This document shows positions 1 to 10,313 of a DNA stretch of 64,000 bases, piece after piece. Numbering within the stretch: the first letter of the stretch is position 1; each line of letters starts with the position of its first letter. This DNA is from Auricularia sp. M13. Its lineage: Eukaryota; Basidiomycota; Agaricomycetes; Auriculariales; Auriculariaceae. The notes below the pieces were generated by a model. That model did not search any database. It saw only the letters and a list, made by a program, of their open reading frames with translations, and was not told the DNA's origin. The DNA is taken from positions 868,001-932,000 of the forward strand of contig CM073193.1 in the NCBI GenBank assembly GCA_037042915.1, read 5' to 3'. Position numbers and translations under genes: made by a program.

Positions 1-3000
1 TTGGGATTATGAACCTGTTGACCGATGCTGCGAACGGCCTATACCACGCCAAATCGTACACAGAAGCAGAGTTCCGGAAAGGCTTTATACTGCTGCGTTT
101 TGGTGGCGCCCGCACTGCCGACTTTGGCTATCGCGCACTCGGGATGCCTTCGCCGCGCAGTGTGCGCCGCCACATGCCTGCGGCGGTGTTAGAGGCATCA
201 CCGGGCATGCCAACGGTTGACGAGTTGTCCCGAAACTTGTCGACAGCTCTGAGCGCAAGCTCATGCACCTTCTCTTCCCGCACGTCCGGTTTCACGCTGA
301 TGATGGATGAAATCGCGCTGGAGAAGCGTCTTCGCTGGGATCCGGCGACAAATATGATCCTTGGTGTCTGTCGCGAGCACGGACATGCATGTGCTCTGGA
401 GTTTCGCACCGGTGACGAGGCAAAGGGATTATTTCGCGCGCTTGAGAACAAAAAGGTACACCTGGCTTCTGAGGTACGCTGAGTTGTTCATGGCCTTCCT
501 TTTTGTGACATTATACCTCAGGCTAGTGTTGTCGCCGTTGGTGCATTTGCGGCGGACCCGCGCCTTTACCAATCCCGGCCGTTTGGAATTTCTGGCTCCT
601 GCAAAGCGGAGACTGCGCAGGGCCAAGAGGTTCTCCTTCGCGCCGCACTACAAGCGTGCCAATCGCAACGCGAGTCACTGGGGCGCTGTTATTGTATTGC
701 TTCTGACGGTGCCGCGCACCGTCGCCAGGCTATGGCAGCGATAACAATGTCCGCTTCGTTGTCTCCGTCATCTCCGATCTATTCGCAGCTCTCGGCTCTC
801 TCTTTCATGAACCTCTGGTGCGGGGAGGACGATCTCACAGGCGACATGGACTTCAAACATGTTGTGAAGCGTTTCCGCAACACGCTTCTCAGATTGGCCG
901 GTACCACTGTCAATGGCATAACTGTGCGCTCCCTTTCTCTCAGAGCGCATCTGATCGATTCTGGCATGCCGGAGGCCACAGCGGATGCTCTGCTGAATCC
1001 AGACGATGAACAGGACGTTGTTCTGATGTATCGTCTGCTTGCAGGAGTGCTTCACCTTCCTGAGACGCCTACGAAGCCTGATCCGATATCATCTGAGGTC
1101 CGGCGCGTCCTCTGGCTGCTTGGTCAGCTCTACTTCTTCATTCTTGGCGCGTACACCAACACGTCGCTGTCGTTGCGGGAGCAGCTTGAACATCTCTCCG
1201 CGGCTGCTTTCATCGTCTTCCAGCTGTACCGGATGGACCGCACCGCATTCATGCCCAGCCAGCTCTATATCGACGTGATGATCATGATCAAGAACGTCTA
1301 CTTTTGCGTCGCAAAGGCGAAGGTAGACGATCCTCTCGGAAAGTTCTGGATTATCCTCCTGGGGACTGATCGGCTGGAAGGCAACTTTGGGATCTCGCGC
1401 ACTACTGTCGGCAACGATTCTAACGCAGATGTCTACCAGCTCGCAACACGGTTCCTAGCCATTGTTCAGATCGCGCTGATTCTGTCCGAGCATCCCGAAT
1501 GGGACCGCGGACCACGACGTTTGCACTTACCGCCTAACGTGCTTGCACTGCGAAACGTGGACGTCGACAAGCGGCTTGATCATATCACACCAGCCATCTG
1601 GACTGGGGATCTGCACGTGGCTGATGTCGTTCTCCTCACGTGTTGGAATCACGGCCGCGAGCTGGCTGAGGCCACACTCGCCTCAGCCGACATTGTGGCC
1701 AACTTCGATGACCTCGACGCTGCTGATGGTTTCGATATTTTCTGCCCTTTCGGCGAGTCCGTGATGAAGGACTTCGGTCCTGACAGCTCCGATGACTCGC
1801 TTTCATGCGATACCACCCGTGCTTCACCCACAAAGGACGACTCTCACCAGAGTGCAACTGCCGGCTCCAGCGGCAGTCCTGCGCCAGGTTGTGATGGCCC
1901 TACCACGGACGAGCTCCGTCCCGCTTGCGCAGATGTCGAGGAAGATCTCATGACAGAGGTAGTTGAAGCCGCATTCGATCGTCAGGAAATTCCGTTTTCC
2001 TGCACAGTCCTGGTTGACGGCGAGACATGTCACAAAGGACGCATGCTGCGCTTATGGTCTCAACTAGACGAAGCTCCTGCCTCGACTGATCGGCTCGCCC
2101 GAATCATCGGGGAGTCGCGTTACCGTTCCCATCGCATCGCGCATTCCCTTTTTCCCAAAGAAGAGGCTTCTCTAGATATTGACGACCCGGTAGCTGCGCT
2201 CTTGCGCTGTGATGATTGCGGTTTCCTTGCAATCGCGCGTGTCGCTGCGCTCGCGATTTCAGGAAAGCCCGTAACTTCAATCGCTATCAGCGGTCTTGAC
2301 GAGCCTGGTGTTCGGTTCACTCTCCAGATCCTAATCCTCAGGCAGCGTTCAGGAGAAAAGGACTGGGTTTGGACAGGGCCCGTCGACGCACGTCATACGC
2401 TGCCTGTTGTTGATGGCCGGCACGTGCAGGCCATATCGCCGACAATGGAGACTTGCGACGGGTCGCTCATCTTCGCGTTTAGCACGGAGGAACTGAGGCT
2501 TCTCACGGGCGAACTACTCAGAAAGACGCAGAAGATGTTCCACCATCTCACCAAGATCGCAGCGTCCGCTGGGTTTCCCTATCAGACAGAGGGTGGTGCG
2601 TAGACGGTCGCTGCCATTATTGATTCAGCTCATGAGTGTCTTAGGTTTGGCCTGCTTTGCTGCGCAGAGTGACAGCCCCGACCCGGATCTCGAGCACATT
2701 CGAGAGCGCTGCTCACGTTGCCCATCGTCTCGCGCTTTGAGGGACGAAGAAGACATGCGCGTCATCCGGGAGCACATGGGCGGTCACATTCTGCATGACC
2801 CTGCTTTCTCGCACGGGCCTGACGTATGCGGGCTGTGCCTCAGCACGGATGGATCTTGCCAGATGTTCGTCAAGAAGGGCAGAGGCAAAGGCGCGCTCGT
2901 TCTCAATATGGACAAGTCGCGATGTCCAAACTTACTCAAGCGATTCTCGCTCAAGCCTGCGAGCGAGTCGAAGGCTCACTCACCGTGCAGTAATGTTCCG

Positions 3001-3961
3001 CTAGTCTGCCCTATGTGCGGTATCTCCTCCCAGGCCATTTGGCGCTATTCTTTTCAGGCACATCTCACTCGGGTGCACGGCTTTTCGATGCAGGGCACGG
3101 AGAAGTGGCACTCAGACTGGTTCATCGAGGACGACGAAAAGGATCGGATGTACGAGATCTATCGCAGCAAGCCGAAACGCTCAAAGGCGAAGGCGAAGAC
3201 AAAGGGAAAGAAGCGAAAGCTGAACATCGCTGAGTCTTACAGCTCGCTTTTGGCAATAAGGTGTGTAGTGTATTGACTCAAGCTTCTGCAGAGCGGACTG
3301 ATTGAGCATGCTAAGAATTGAGCCGCTGGAAGACAGTCCGCTTGCCGACAGCACGCAGGTCACGAAACGGCAGCGCCTTCCCGATGGCAACTCGCAGGTT
3401 ACGGCGATGTCGCAACCTGTCTCTGATAGCGATGCCTGTGGTCCCAGCTCTGCTCACACTGAGGAAAGCGACACGGAAAGCCACTATTCCGTATGTAGCG
3501 ATCTCGATGAAGAATCCGACGACCAGCACGACGTCAATTCGGACTGTGCGACCAGCAGTGCCACTTGCGGTGCGCAGATGCAGATATCAGGAGACGATTG
3601 CGGCGTTGATGCTCCAACAGCGATTCCAATGCCAGAGCCGGGCCCGATCAACAGTCCTGGACCCGGACCGTCAGCATCTGCAGTGCCCGATGGGACCCAT
3701 ACGCGGCCACGACGAACAGTACGCGCACGGCCAGAAAGATTGCTTGTTCAAAGTGGGGGTATCTGCTTCTGCGACGCACCGCAACGCGGCGAGGAGATCA
3801 ATTGTACGAAAGCTGGCTGTGAGACAGTCTTGGTGAGCGATCTCAGGCTGCGCATCTTGAATCCTGCTCACACAGCTTCTCAGTTTCACCGGAGCTGCGT
3901 AATGGTCGACCCAGACGAATTAGTTGCTCGCTGGAAATGTCCTGCATGTCGGTCAGCTTGA
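1..3961 (+). CDS. Transposase-like large protein of a DNA transposon, 5' end outside window
   Basis: Partial gene, open at the left edge. Exons <1-473, 522-2595, 2645-3260, 3316-3961; the introns (48, 49, 55 nt) fit phase 0, 1 and 2 exactly and join four frames into one reading frame of about 1270 codons. Seen: an acidic start of a possible catalytic core (MMDEIALEKRLRWD, residues near 100), a later conserved block GTDRLEGNFGISR near residue 380, a Ser/Asp-rich low-complexity stretch, a Cys/His cluster with CxxC pairs in exon 3, and a C-terminal PHD-like finger (CFC, CTKAGC, HRSC, CPAC). Large proteins of this build are, to my memory, multicopy in agaricomycete genomes and behave like transposon genes; resemblance of the GTDRLE block to P-element/THAP9 type transposases is weak and only suggestive. 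It appears intact within the window. Its downstream flank abruptly meets a broken chitinase gene, which supports a mobile origin. Confidence 0.6.
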
Positions 3962-4151
3962 AATCGATCCGACAGACTTGAATCTATGCAATTGAACCAT
4001 GTGCGAGTCTCCAAGCAGCCTCAGCGACGCGCTACAGCTATGTTCGGATGCAATTAGGCCCAATGACGTCATTAGAGAGGGGGAGGGGGCCCCGAATTTG
4101 GCGTTCTGGAGAAAAGGGAGTCGGTATAGGAATTTTATTTTTGCATACCCC
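3962..4151 (+). mobile_element. Probable right end of the DNA transposon and its junction with the chitinase gene
   Basis: Non-coding sequence between the stop of the transposase-like gene and the point where GH18 coding similarity stops (about 4145-4155). The terminal stretch, read inward on the minus strand, begins GGGGTATGCAAAAATAAAA. The other end of the element lies outside the window, so no terminal inverted repeat or target duplication can be confirmed. Confidence 0.4.
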
Positions 4152-5411
4152 TTGCGTCCACAAGCTCGCCGAGGAGCGCCTCATCCTCGGCGGTGAGCTC
4201 TGCGCCGTATCAACGCCGTGCCTTAGCTATATGGACAGGAGGAAAAAGCGTACGGATTTGCATCCCCTGCGAGATCGTCGCGAAAGCGAAGTGGACGTGG
4301 GTGTACCCGCTCCAGTCGATGTCGCCCGGCGAGACATTCGCCCACGAGCACGGGGTGCGGCGGTTACCCCAGCCAGCATAGTACGCGAGCTTCTTCGTCA
4401 ACTGCCCGCCGCCGCAAGACGGAACCGTGGGCTGGCCGCAGTCGCGAATGCTGTGAGGAGCTTAGGTCAGCCAGGATATTGAGCGCTCGGAGGAGTCAGC
4501 AGACGCACCATGGATTGGGTTCCTGAATAACAGAAAGCAGGGCATGTGTCAGTCTTGCCCCAGGCTAAGCAAAGACGCGTGCAGCACATACCGTCGTGTG
4601 GCAGAATTCATCCGTCAGGCCACAGAACCCGAACTGGCTGCAGCACGCATGGAGCGGGCAGGACGCGTTGCCCTTGCTCTCGGGCCCACACTGCAGGTTG
4701 GGGTTCACCCTGTGAAAGATCCAAACCATGATCAGATGGTATTTCAGACCCGCCAAGGAGATGATACGCACGGAATGGGCGGGGGCGTGCCCGAGGAAAC
4801 ACACATTGTGTAGTCGCGCTGGAGCCCGGCGCACCCGGTCCACTTGTACGTCTTCTGATTGTACTGCTCGATGAGCGCGGTGGTGATGTCGAATTTGACG
4901 GCGATGGCTGCACACACGCAGCGTTCAGCATCCTGTCATCGTGGCCCACCGCAAACAACGCACCGGCACACGTATCATCAGCAACAGTTTTGTAGGTATA
5001 ACAAGACCCGTCGGGGTTGGGCTTCGGCGCGTTGTTGGGCAGCGTGCCCGCCGAGATGCATACTTTCTGACCTGCATGCGAGGAATAACGGTAAGCAGCC
5101 GTCTGTGGCGCCGAGCGAAGAGAGTTCAACGTTCACGGACCGGGTTGAAGGGCCGAGCAGTTGATGCCGGGGTTATACTGCATGAACTGGGCCTGGGTGA
5201 TCTTCGCTGCAGTCCAGATGTCGAAACTAGAAGGAAGACGAGCGGGCCGGAGTCAACGCCACAGTTCAACAACGGACGGAGCCAGCGAGCGCACGCACCA
5301 ATTGCTATTCGGCTGGCCGACGATGGCGACCTTGCAGTCGGCCGCGAAGACGCCGGTGCCCGCCACAGCGAACAGGCCGAGCACAGGCGCGAGTCCGAGT
5401 TTGCGTCTCAT
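4135..5411 (-). pseudogene. LysM-CBM18-GH18 chitinase gene, truncated inside the GH18 domain
   Basis: Minus strand, start ATG at 5411. Exons 5411-5299, 5226-5141, 5071-4964, 4907-4772, 4709-4592, 4522-4509 (only 14 nt), 4450-4254, 4199-4135; phases agree throughout (837 nt, 278 codons). The protein starts with a signal peptide, followed by a LysM (FDIWTAAKITQAQFMQYNPG), a second LysM-like segment, a CBM18 chitin-binding domain with eight cysteines (QCGPE...CCSQFGFCG), then the first strand of a GH18 barrel (LAYYAGWGNRR). GH18 ends after about 60 residues, before the catalytic DxxDxDxE motif, and runs into a stop in foreign sequence. Family members continue for several hundred residues, so this is a 3'-truncated gene, most simply explained by transposon insertion at about 4150. 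If expressed it would give a secreted chitin-binding protein without hydrolase activity. Confidence 0.85.
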
Positions 5412-5466
5412 AGGTACTTAGCGACGTCTGCGTGGGGGCTCCTCCGCATGCAGCGGCGGGCGCAGC

Positions 5467-5473
5467 TTTTATA
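5467..5473 (-). promoter_or_regulatory. TATA box of the chitinase gene
   Basis: TATAAAA on the minus strand, 56 bp upstream of the chitinase ATG. The 366 bp between the ATG and the retrotransposon hold no other gene. Confidence 0.6.
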
Positions 5474-5772
5474 CTAAACCGCGCAAACCGAGGATTGTTG
5501 AAACATGATGCGGCTCATAACGCAGAAGCCTTCCAGAAGGAGACACGGCGCGGATGCAGGCGCGCGTGGAGAATTGGCGACGGTGAGGCGCTGAGAATGC
5601 GCTTGGCATGTGGATGCATAAGCGTGCGCATGTGGAGGCGGATGCGCGGAATCGCAGGGGAAGAAGTGTGTGGCGGTACGAGGGCGCCATGCATGCGAAG
5701 CGGTACGGCATTCCGTGCCCCATTGCGGCTGTTTGGGCAGTCGACTTGCCATACTGGGAGACTCCGTCGATG

Positions 5773-5777
5773 GGCGC
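5773..5777. repeat. Target-site duplication, left copy (GGCGC)
   Basis: The five bases flanking the left LTR are repeated at 17515-17519 beyond the right LTR, the 5-bp size expected of Gypsy integrases. Confidence 0.9.
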
Positions 5778-6534
5778 TGTAAGGCCAAACGGCCATGAGT
5801 GAATAGTGAGAACCAATAAAGTCATTACTCACCGATGGCTTTGGGCCTTGAGACAATATTGAGAGCTGCTTGAGCTTGTTTCTCACTCAGGAATGAATGG
5901 GAATTGGCTCTGTTAAGCAGACTGAGGACTCTAGGATAGCTAAAATACAGATATTTATACTAAAAACACAGTTGGAGTCATGCAATGGCTCCTGACTCGG
6001 ATTCCACAGCTATCCCGGTCCACCTGTGACTCGGGATAGCCTCTGCCGGTCGTACTCGTCATATCCCGCACTCCAGAGAGGCGGGATACTCGGAACCGAC
6101 GGCATGAAACTGACTGCGGCGGCGCGCTATCCCGCAGCCGGGGCATACGCGCCGCGCCGGCATCCTCAACTCCTCGGTCCCGAGCTCTCCGCAGCTCAAA
6201 GGACGCGCGTCCCGTTTCCGAACGCAGACGCGTGTCCTCGGCCGGCTCGAGATCTGGAGTTGGTCCTTCGGGTTGAGACTGTACAATCGAGCAGGAGCGA
6301 CAGCATTGGGCTAAGTCGCGAACTACCCATACCAAAGGCTTATTGGTCCAGTGGTTAAGTTGCCCGATTGTTGTTACCATGTCATTAGTTCGATTCTGAG
6401 CTGGGGTAATGTTTTATTGCAAATCCGAACAAGTCTTGTTACAATCTCAAATGCCGCGCAAGTCTATCCTAGTTCCCGGGTAAGCAAGAACTGGATAACT
6501 ATCAGTCAGCGGCAAGGAGAGAGCGGGCGTTACA
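5778..6534 (-). repeat. 3' LTR (757 bp)
   Basis: Begins TGTAAGG and ends GCGTTACA on the plus strand, giving TGTAA...TTACA inverted ends. Contains a minus-strand TATAAATA at 5952-5959 and tRNA-like A and B boxes on the plus strand. Confidence 0.95.
6343..6396 (+). promoter_or_regulatory. tRNA-like A and B boxes (Pol III type) inside the 3' LTR
   Basis: TGGTCCAGTGG (6343-6353) matches the A-box consensus and GTTCGATTC (6388-6396) matches the B-box consensus GWTCRANNC, spaced as in a tRNA gene. The flanks do not form an acceptor stem, so this is a tRNA-derived remnant or promoter, not a functional tRNA. It faces against element transcription. Confidence 0.5.
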
Positions 6535-6564
6535 TACGCCCTCCGAAGTCCGGTATAGCGGCTT

Positions 6565-7888
6565 CTACACTGAGCCGCTCGATCCGCTGCCGCTGGAGAC
6601 GGTGGATGGGTCGACGACCTCGCCCTCCTCTGGTTCGTACGGCGGAGAAACCGGCGAAAGCTCGCGCGTGAGTTGAGACGCGAGCTCGGCGGACGCACGG
6701 TCGACGGAGACATGGCCTAGCACAGCGGCCATGGGGTCTTCGGCGTCGTCAGTAAGGATAACCGGCGGGCGCATATACGGCGCCGCGGCGCGAGCGGCAG
6801 CCGCGATGAGGGTACCAGTGCGAGCTGGGCCCTTCTTGCCGCGCTTGCGCTTGAGCTCGACGCTTTCTGCGAGCTCGGCGTGGCGCGATGTGATCTCGCG
6901 CAGCAGGCTGAGGTTGTTGTGGACCATCCGCATCGACTCGTCGATGCCCGCGTGGATGGCCTTCACCTCGCCCTCTACGCTCACCACGCGCTGGTACATG
7001 ACCGCGAAGCGCCGGTCAAATTCGCCCACAACCTATGCGCGCAATAAGAGTCAGTTGAACGCGCATCGGGTATTCGACGCACGCGCGCTGAGACTGAATC
7101 GGGAGTCGCGAAGCCGACCTTCGCGAGCTCCTGGCTGACGATGCGAGCGACGTCCTCAGGCGTAGGCGGTCTGTGGAGCCCGCGGATGAGCCGATCGACG
7201 CGGTCGACGGCGGTGGCGATATTCGACGTCTGAGACGTCATGGTGACTCGTAGATCGGCCACGGCGTTCTTCGCCCTCTCGCCCATGACAGCAGCGCGCT
7301 CGCTGCGCAGGAACGTCTCGTTGGAGGACGTATAGAGCCCAGCGAGCGTCGGGCGTAGCACGTCGGCTAGTTCCGTCGCGATGCGCCCAGAGTGGTAGGG
7401 GTCGAGCACGATAGCTCGACCCGAATCATAAATTGCAGCTGCGGTAGCATAGTCAGAGCAGGCTGCCGACTTCGACCACGGGGTACTCACACGCAGACGG
7501 CGCGTAGGGAGTGCCTGTACCGGGGTTGACATTGAAGTGAGCATCCGCCAACGTCCTAGGAGGCCCGCCCAACCCTCCTCCTGGGAGGTTAGTGGTAGGG
7601 TAGGTGTTGGCGGGCGTGGCGCCGGCGCCATTGACTGGCGGCGGCGCCGATCTCGGCTGCTACAATCGTCTCAGTTAGTGAGACGTTCCGCATTCGGGAT
7701 GTCGAGCATACCGGTCCGGTTGAAGCAGCGCTGCTAGCGCGCGGCGCGAGACGAGGGTCCTGGGGAGTGCTGGCATTGGCGGGAGCTGTGGCCATAGGCG
7801 CGGATTGGGGTGTACGAGTGTTGGTCGCTACGAAGCGGTCAACTTGCGATAGGAAATCACTGGAGCTATTGCTCCCCTTTATAATCAT
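6565..7888 (-). CDS. Third ORF of the chromovirus, apparently spliced; function unknown
   Basis: Between integrase and the 3' LTR. Best model from ATG 7888: exons 7888-7712, 7659-7491, 7438-7083, 7032-6565; introns of 52, 52 and 50 nt have good signals (for example GTGAGT donor with CTGAC branch point and CGCAG acceptor) and phases 0, 1, 0 agree, giving 389 residues. The reading frame is open upstream of 7888 to about 8037 without an ATG, so the true start could lie in an upstream exon; an ATG at 8049 overlaps the integrase stop as TAATG but is in another frame. The protein has a Pro/Ala-rich N terminus, two long helical, coiled-coil-like stretches, a basic patch KRKRGKKG that could be a nuclear signal, and an acidic Ser-rich tail. 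No membrane segment, so not envelope-like. I do not recognise the family. Confidence 0.55.
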
Positions 7889-8048
7889 CTCAGGCGGACC
7901 GTGTGGTCCTCCTAGTATTCCTGACGACCCTGAGGACGCGCGTGCTTCGCGCAGAGCGTCCTGGCTGGCTGTATGCACTGGGAGACCGTTCCCAGTGCCG
8001 TTGATTCGACCTCGGAACCGCGACCCTGCATGATCCCGTCAGGGATCA

Positions 8049-10313
8049 TTAGTCGCGGATGTCCTTCGGCGGTGCGGACGCGCCTGCTGGAAGGTCACGG
8101 GGCTTGTCGACCCCCATGGCCTGGAGATAAGCTTCAAGTGCTACGAGGTGCTTCACCTCACGGATTCGTTCCCAACTCGTTTGCCCGGTGTTCCACTTTA
8201 CTTCGAATAACAACTCGCGACCTTTGCCGTAGTGATTAGTGATCTCGGAGACGGACCACTCATCAGGGGATAGACCAAATCCGGGCAACTGCCCGAGCAA
8301 CCGGCCCGGGAATCGTACGTCGTCGTTCATCACGTGCGGCCGGAGGAGGGACACGTGGAACGCGTTATGTATGCCGCGAGCACGCAATTCCTGCGGCAGG
8401 TCGAGCTCGAACGTGGTATCACGTACAAGTGCGCGAGTAATTTTGTAAGGGCCGATGAACTTAGGCGCGAGCTTTCGAGACGCACCTTTCGGCAGGCTGA
8501 GGTTCTTTGTCGAGAGATAGACCCAGTCTCCTTCACCGAAAGGCGTCGTTCTGCGGTGTTTGTTCGCCTGCCGAGTCTGGCGGACGCGTGCATCGATGAT
8601 GGCGTCATGCGCTTGCATGATCGCATCCTTCATCATGCGCGCGAATTTAATCACACCAGGGTATGGTGAGTTCGTGTTCCACTTGAGAGCGCGAGGAAGC
8701 GCACCATAATTAAGAAAGAAGGGAGAAAACCCCGTGGTCTCTGAGACCGCGGAGTTCATCGCAAACTCGATGGCTGGCAAACGCTTTGCCCAGTCGGACG
8801 GGTTTGCGAGCGCACACGTGCGCAGCATCTGCACCATCGTGCGATTAGCACGCTCTGTTGACCCGTCCGTTTCAGGGTGATAAGCTGAAGACATCCTGAG
8901 CTCGACGCCAATCAGATCGTGCAAGTTGCGCCAGAAGATGCTGGTAAATAAGGAGTCGCGGTCACTCACGATTCGCTCGGGGAGACCGTGCAGTTTGTAG
9001 ACATGCTCGAATATGAGCTCAGCGACATCAGTGGCTTTATAGGTTGACTGCGTGGGTACGAGGTGAACCATCGACGTGAGATGATCGATGATTACACATA
9101 CCATGTCGAATCGACCGAGTCTTGTGAATGAGTCGGGCAGAGGCCCGACGAAGTCGACTCCAATAGACTGCCAGGGCCGTGATGGCACTGGCAGTGTCTT
9201 GAGTTTTCCCAGAGGCTGCTGGCTGTTGGCCCTATTCAAGGCACAGACACTGCAGCTTCTGCAAAATGTTTCAATGTCTTGGCGCATGTCGCGCCACCAA
9301 AACGCAGTACGGACGTACTGCAGAGTTTTGCTCGCGCTCAGGTGCGCGAGGATGGAGTGGGCCTGCGAGATAATAATCTCTCGGACGGAGCGACCCTGGT
9401 GCAAGAAATCAGGTACACAGATTAGTGATTCTTCATCGGTAATCATGTGCATAATTCCTGCCTTGATTTGGAAGTTCCGATAATCATTGGGATTTTCGGT
9501 GATAATCTTGAAGAATTTGTCGTTCTTGTACTCAGACTCGAAAACGGCGGGTATATTGAGCTGAGGCTCAGCGGCCTTCAGCACCGACGCTATGTCAGCG
9601 AGACGGTAGTCAAGAGGCGGTTCGGCTGTTTCCGCATCTTGTCTTATCACATCCCCCGAGGCGCGCGACGGCGAGACGTTCGCCGGCGACCGCGCGTCCT
9701 CTCCGACTTCTTCTTCTTCGTCGTGGTCGCGCCCTCCGCTGGGCTGCGCGGGTTCCAGCACGCGGGGCGGGTCCGCATTCGCGGGCTCGCCCATCTTCAC
9801 CACTTCGGGCGCGGCCTCATTCGAGGCCGCATCAGGCGTGTCCGCATTCGCGGGCGCGCCGTCGTACTCCCCACGCCGGGGACGGCGCCGACCCTGGATC
9901 AAACTCGCCCAGGCCGGCGGGCCCGTCTTCGCGCCGAGTCGCGCAGACCGTCGGACGGTGTCGTTTGAAGGTGCGTCAACTTTCGTATCACCTTTGTTAC
10001 GATGCACCGCCTGATGCTGACTTTTCGTATCACCTTTGTTACGTCTATCAGGGGATTCCTGTCGCTGGACCGACGTAGCGAAGCTCGCCAGCGCTTCACG
10101 ACCAGTCAGCACCGGCGCTGACAGCCAGCGCGACGCGCGCCCTCCAGGTGAGTCCCACGGCGTTAGATTGTAGCGCGGGCTCATCGTCGGTGTCGTTCTC
10201 CTCGTAGATGAGTTCGCTGGGGGCCCGTACCGTCCCCGCCTTGTCCTCGCTGTACAGCCTGGACAGGGCGTCGGCGAACTTGTTCGTCTCGCCGGGAATG
10301 TACATGACCTCAA
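8049..10313 (-). CDS. Integrase with chromodomain (Gypsy)
   Basis: A 754-codon open frame overlapping the gag-pol frame by 218 nt in the +1 frame; translation probably enters from upstream, because the first part is low-complexity. Seen: HHCC zinc domain (HSILAHLS ... CRSCSVC, near residues 315-350), DDE core residues in VDFVGPLP (about 386), SDRDSLF (about 448) and TDGSTERANR (about 485), and a C-terminal chromodomain (about 680-735, ending TSWERIREVKHL), which places the element among chromoviruses. A 21-nt direct repeat with 42-nt period (9981-10001 and 10023-10043) duplicates the peptide RNKGDTK in the linker before the zinc domain. All catalytic residues are present. Confidence 0.9.
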   Translation of the reverse strand: MRSCTFPARRTSSPTPCPGCTARTRRGRYGPPANSSTRRTTPTMSPRYNLTPWDSPGGRASRWLSAPVLTGREALASFATSVQRQESPDRRNKGDTKSQHQAVHRNKGDTKVDAPSNDTVRRSARLGAKTGPPAWASLIQGRRRPRRGEYDGAPANADTPDAASNEAAPEVVKMGEPANADPPRVLEPAQPSGGRDHDEEEEVGEDARSPANVSPSRASGDVIRQDAETAEPPLDYRLADIASVLKAAEPQLNIPAVFESEYKNDKFFKIITENPNDYRNFQIKAGIMHMITDEESLICVPDFLHQGRSVREIIISQAHSILAHLSASKTLQYVRTAFWWRDMRQDIETFCRSCSVCALNRANSQQPLGKLKTLPVPSRPWQSIGVDFVGPLPDSFTRLGRFDMVCVIIDHLTSMVHLVPTQSTYKATDVAELIFEHVYKLHGLPERIVSDRDSLFTSIFWRNLHDLIGVELRMSSAYHPETDGSTERANRTMVQMLRTCALANPSDWAKRLPAIEFAMNSAVSETTGFSPFFLNYGALPRALKWNTNSPYPGVIKFARMMKDAIMQAHDAIIDARVRQTRQANKHRRTTPFGEGDWVYLSTKNLSLPKGASRKLAPKFIGPYKITRALVRDTTFELDLPQELRARGIHNAFHVSLLRPHVMNDDVRFPGRLLGQLPGFGLSPDEWSVSEITNHYGKGRELLFEVKWNTGQTSWERIREVKHLVALEAYLQAMGVDKPRDLPAGASAPPKDIRD

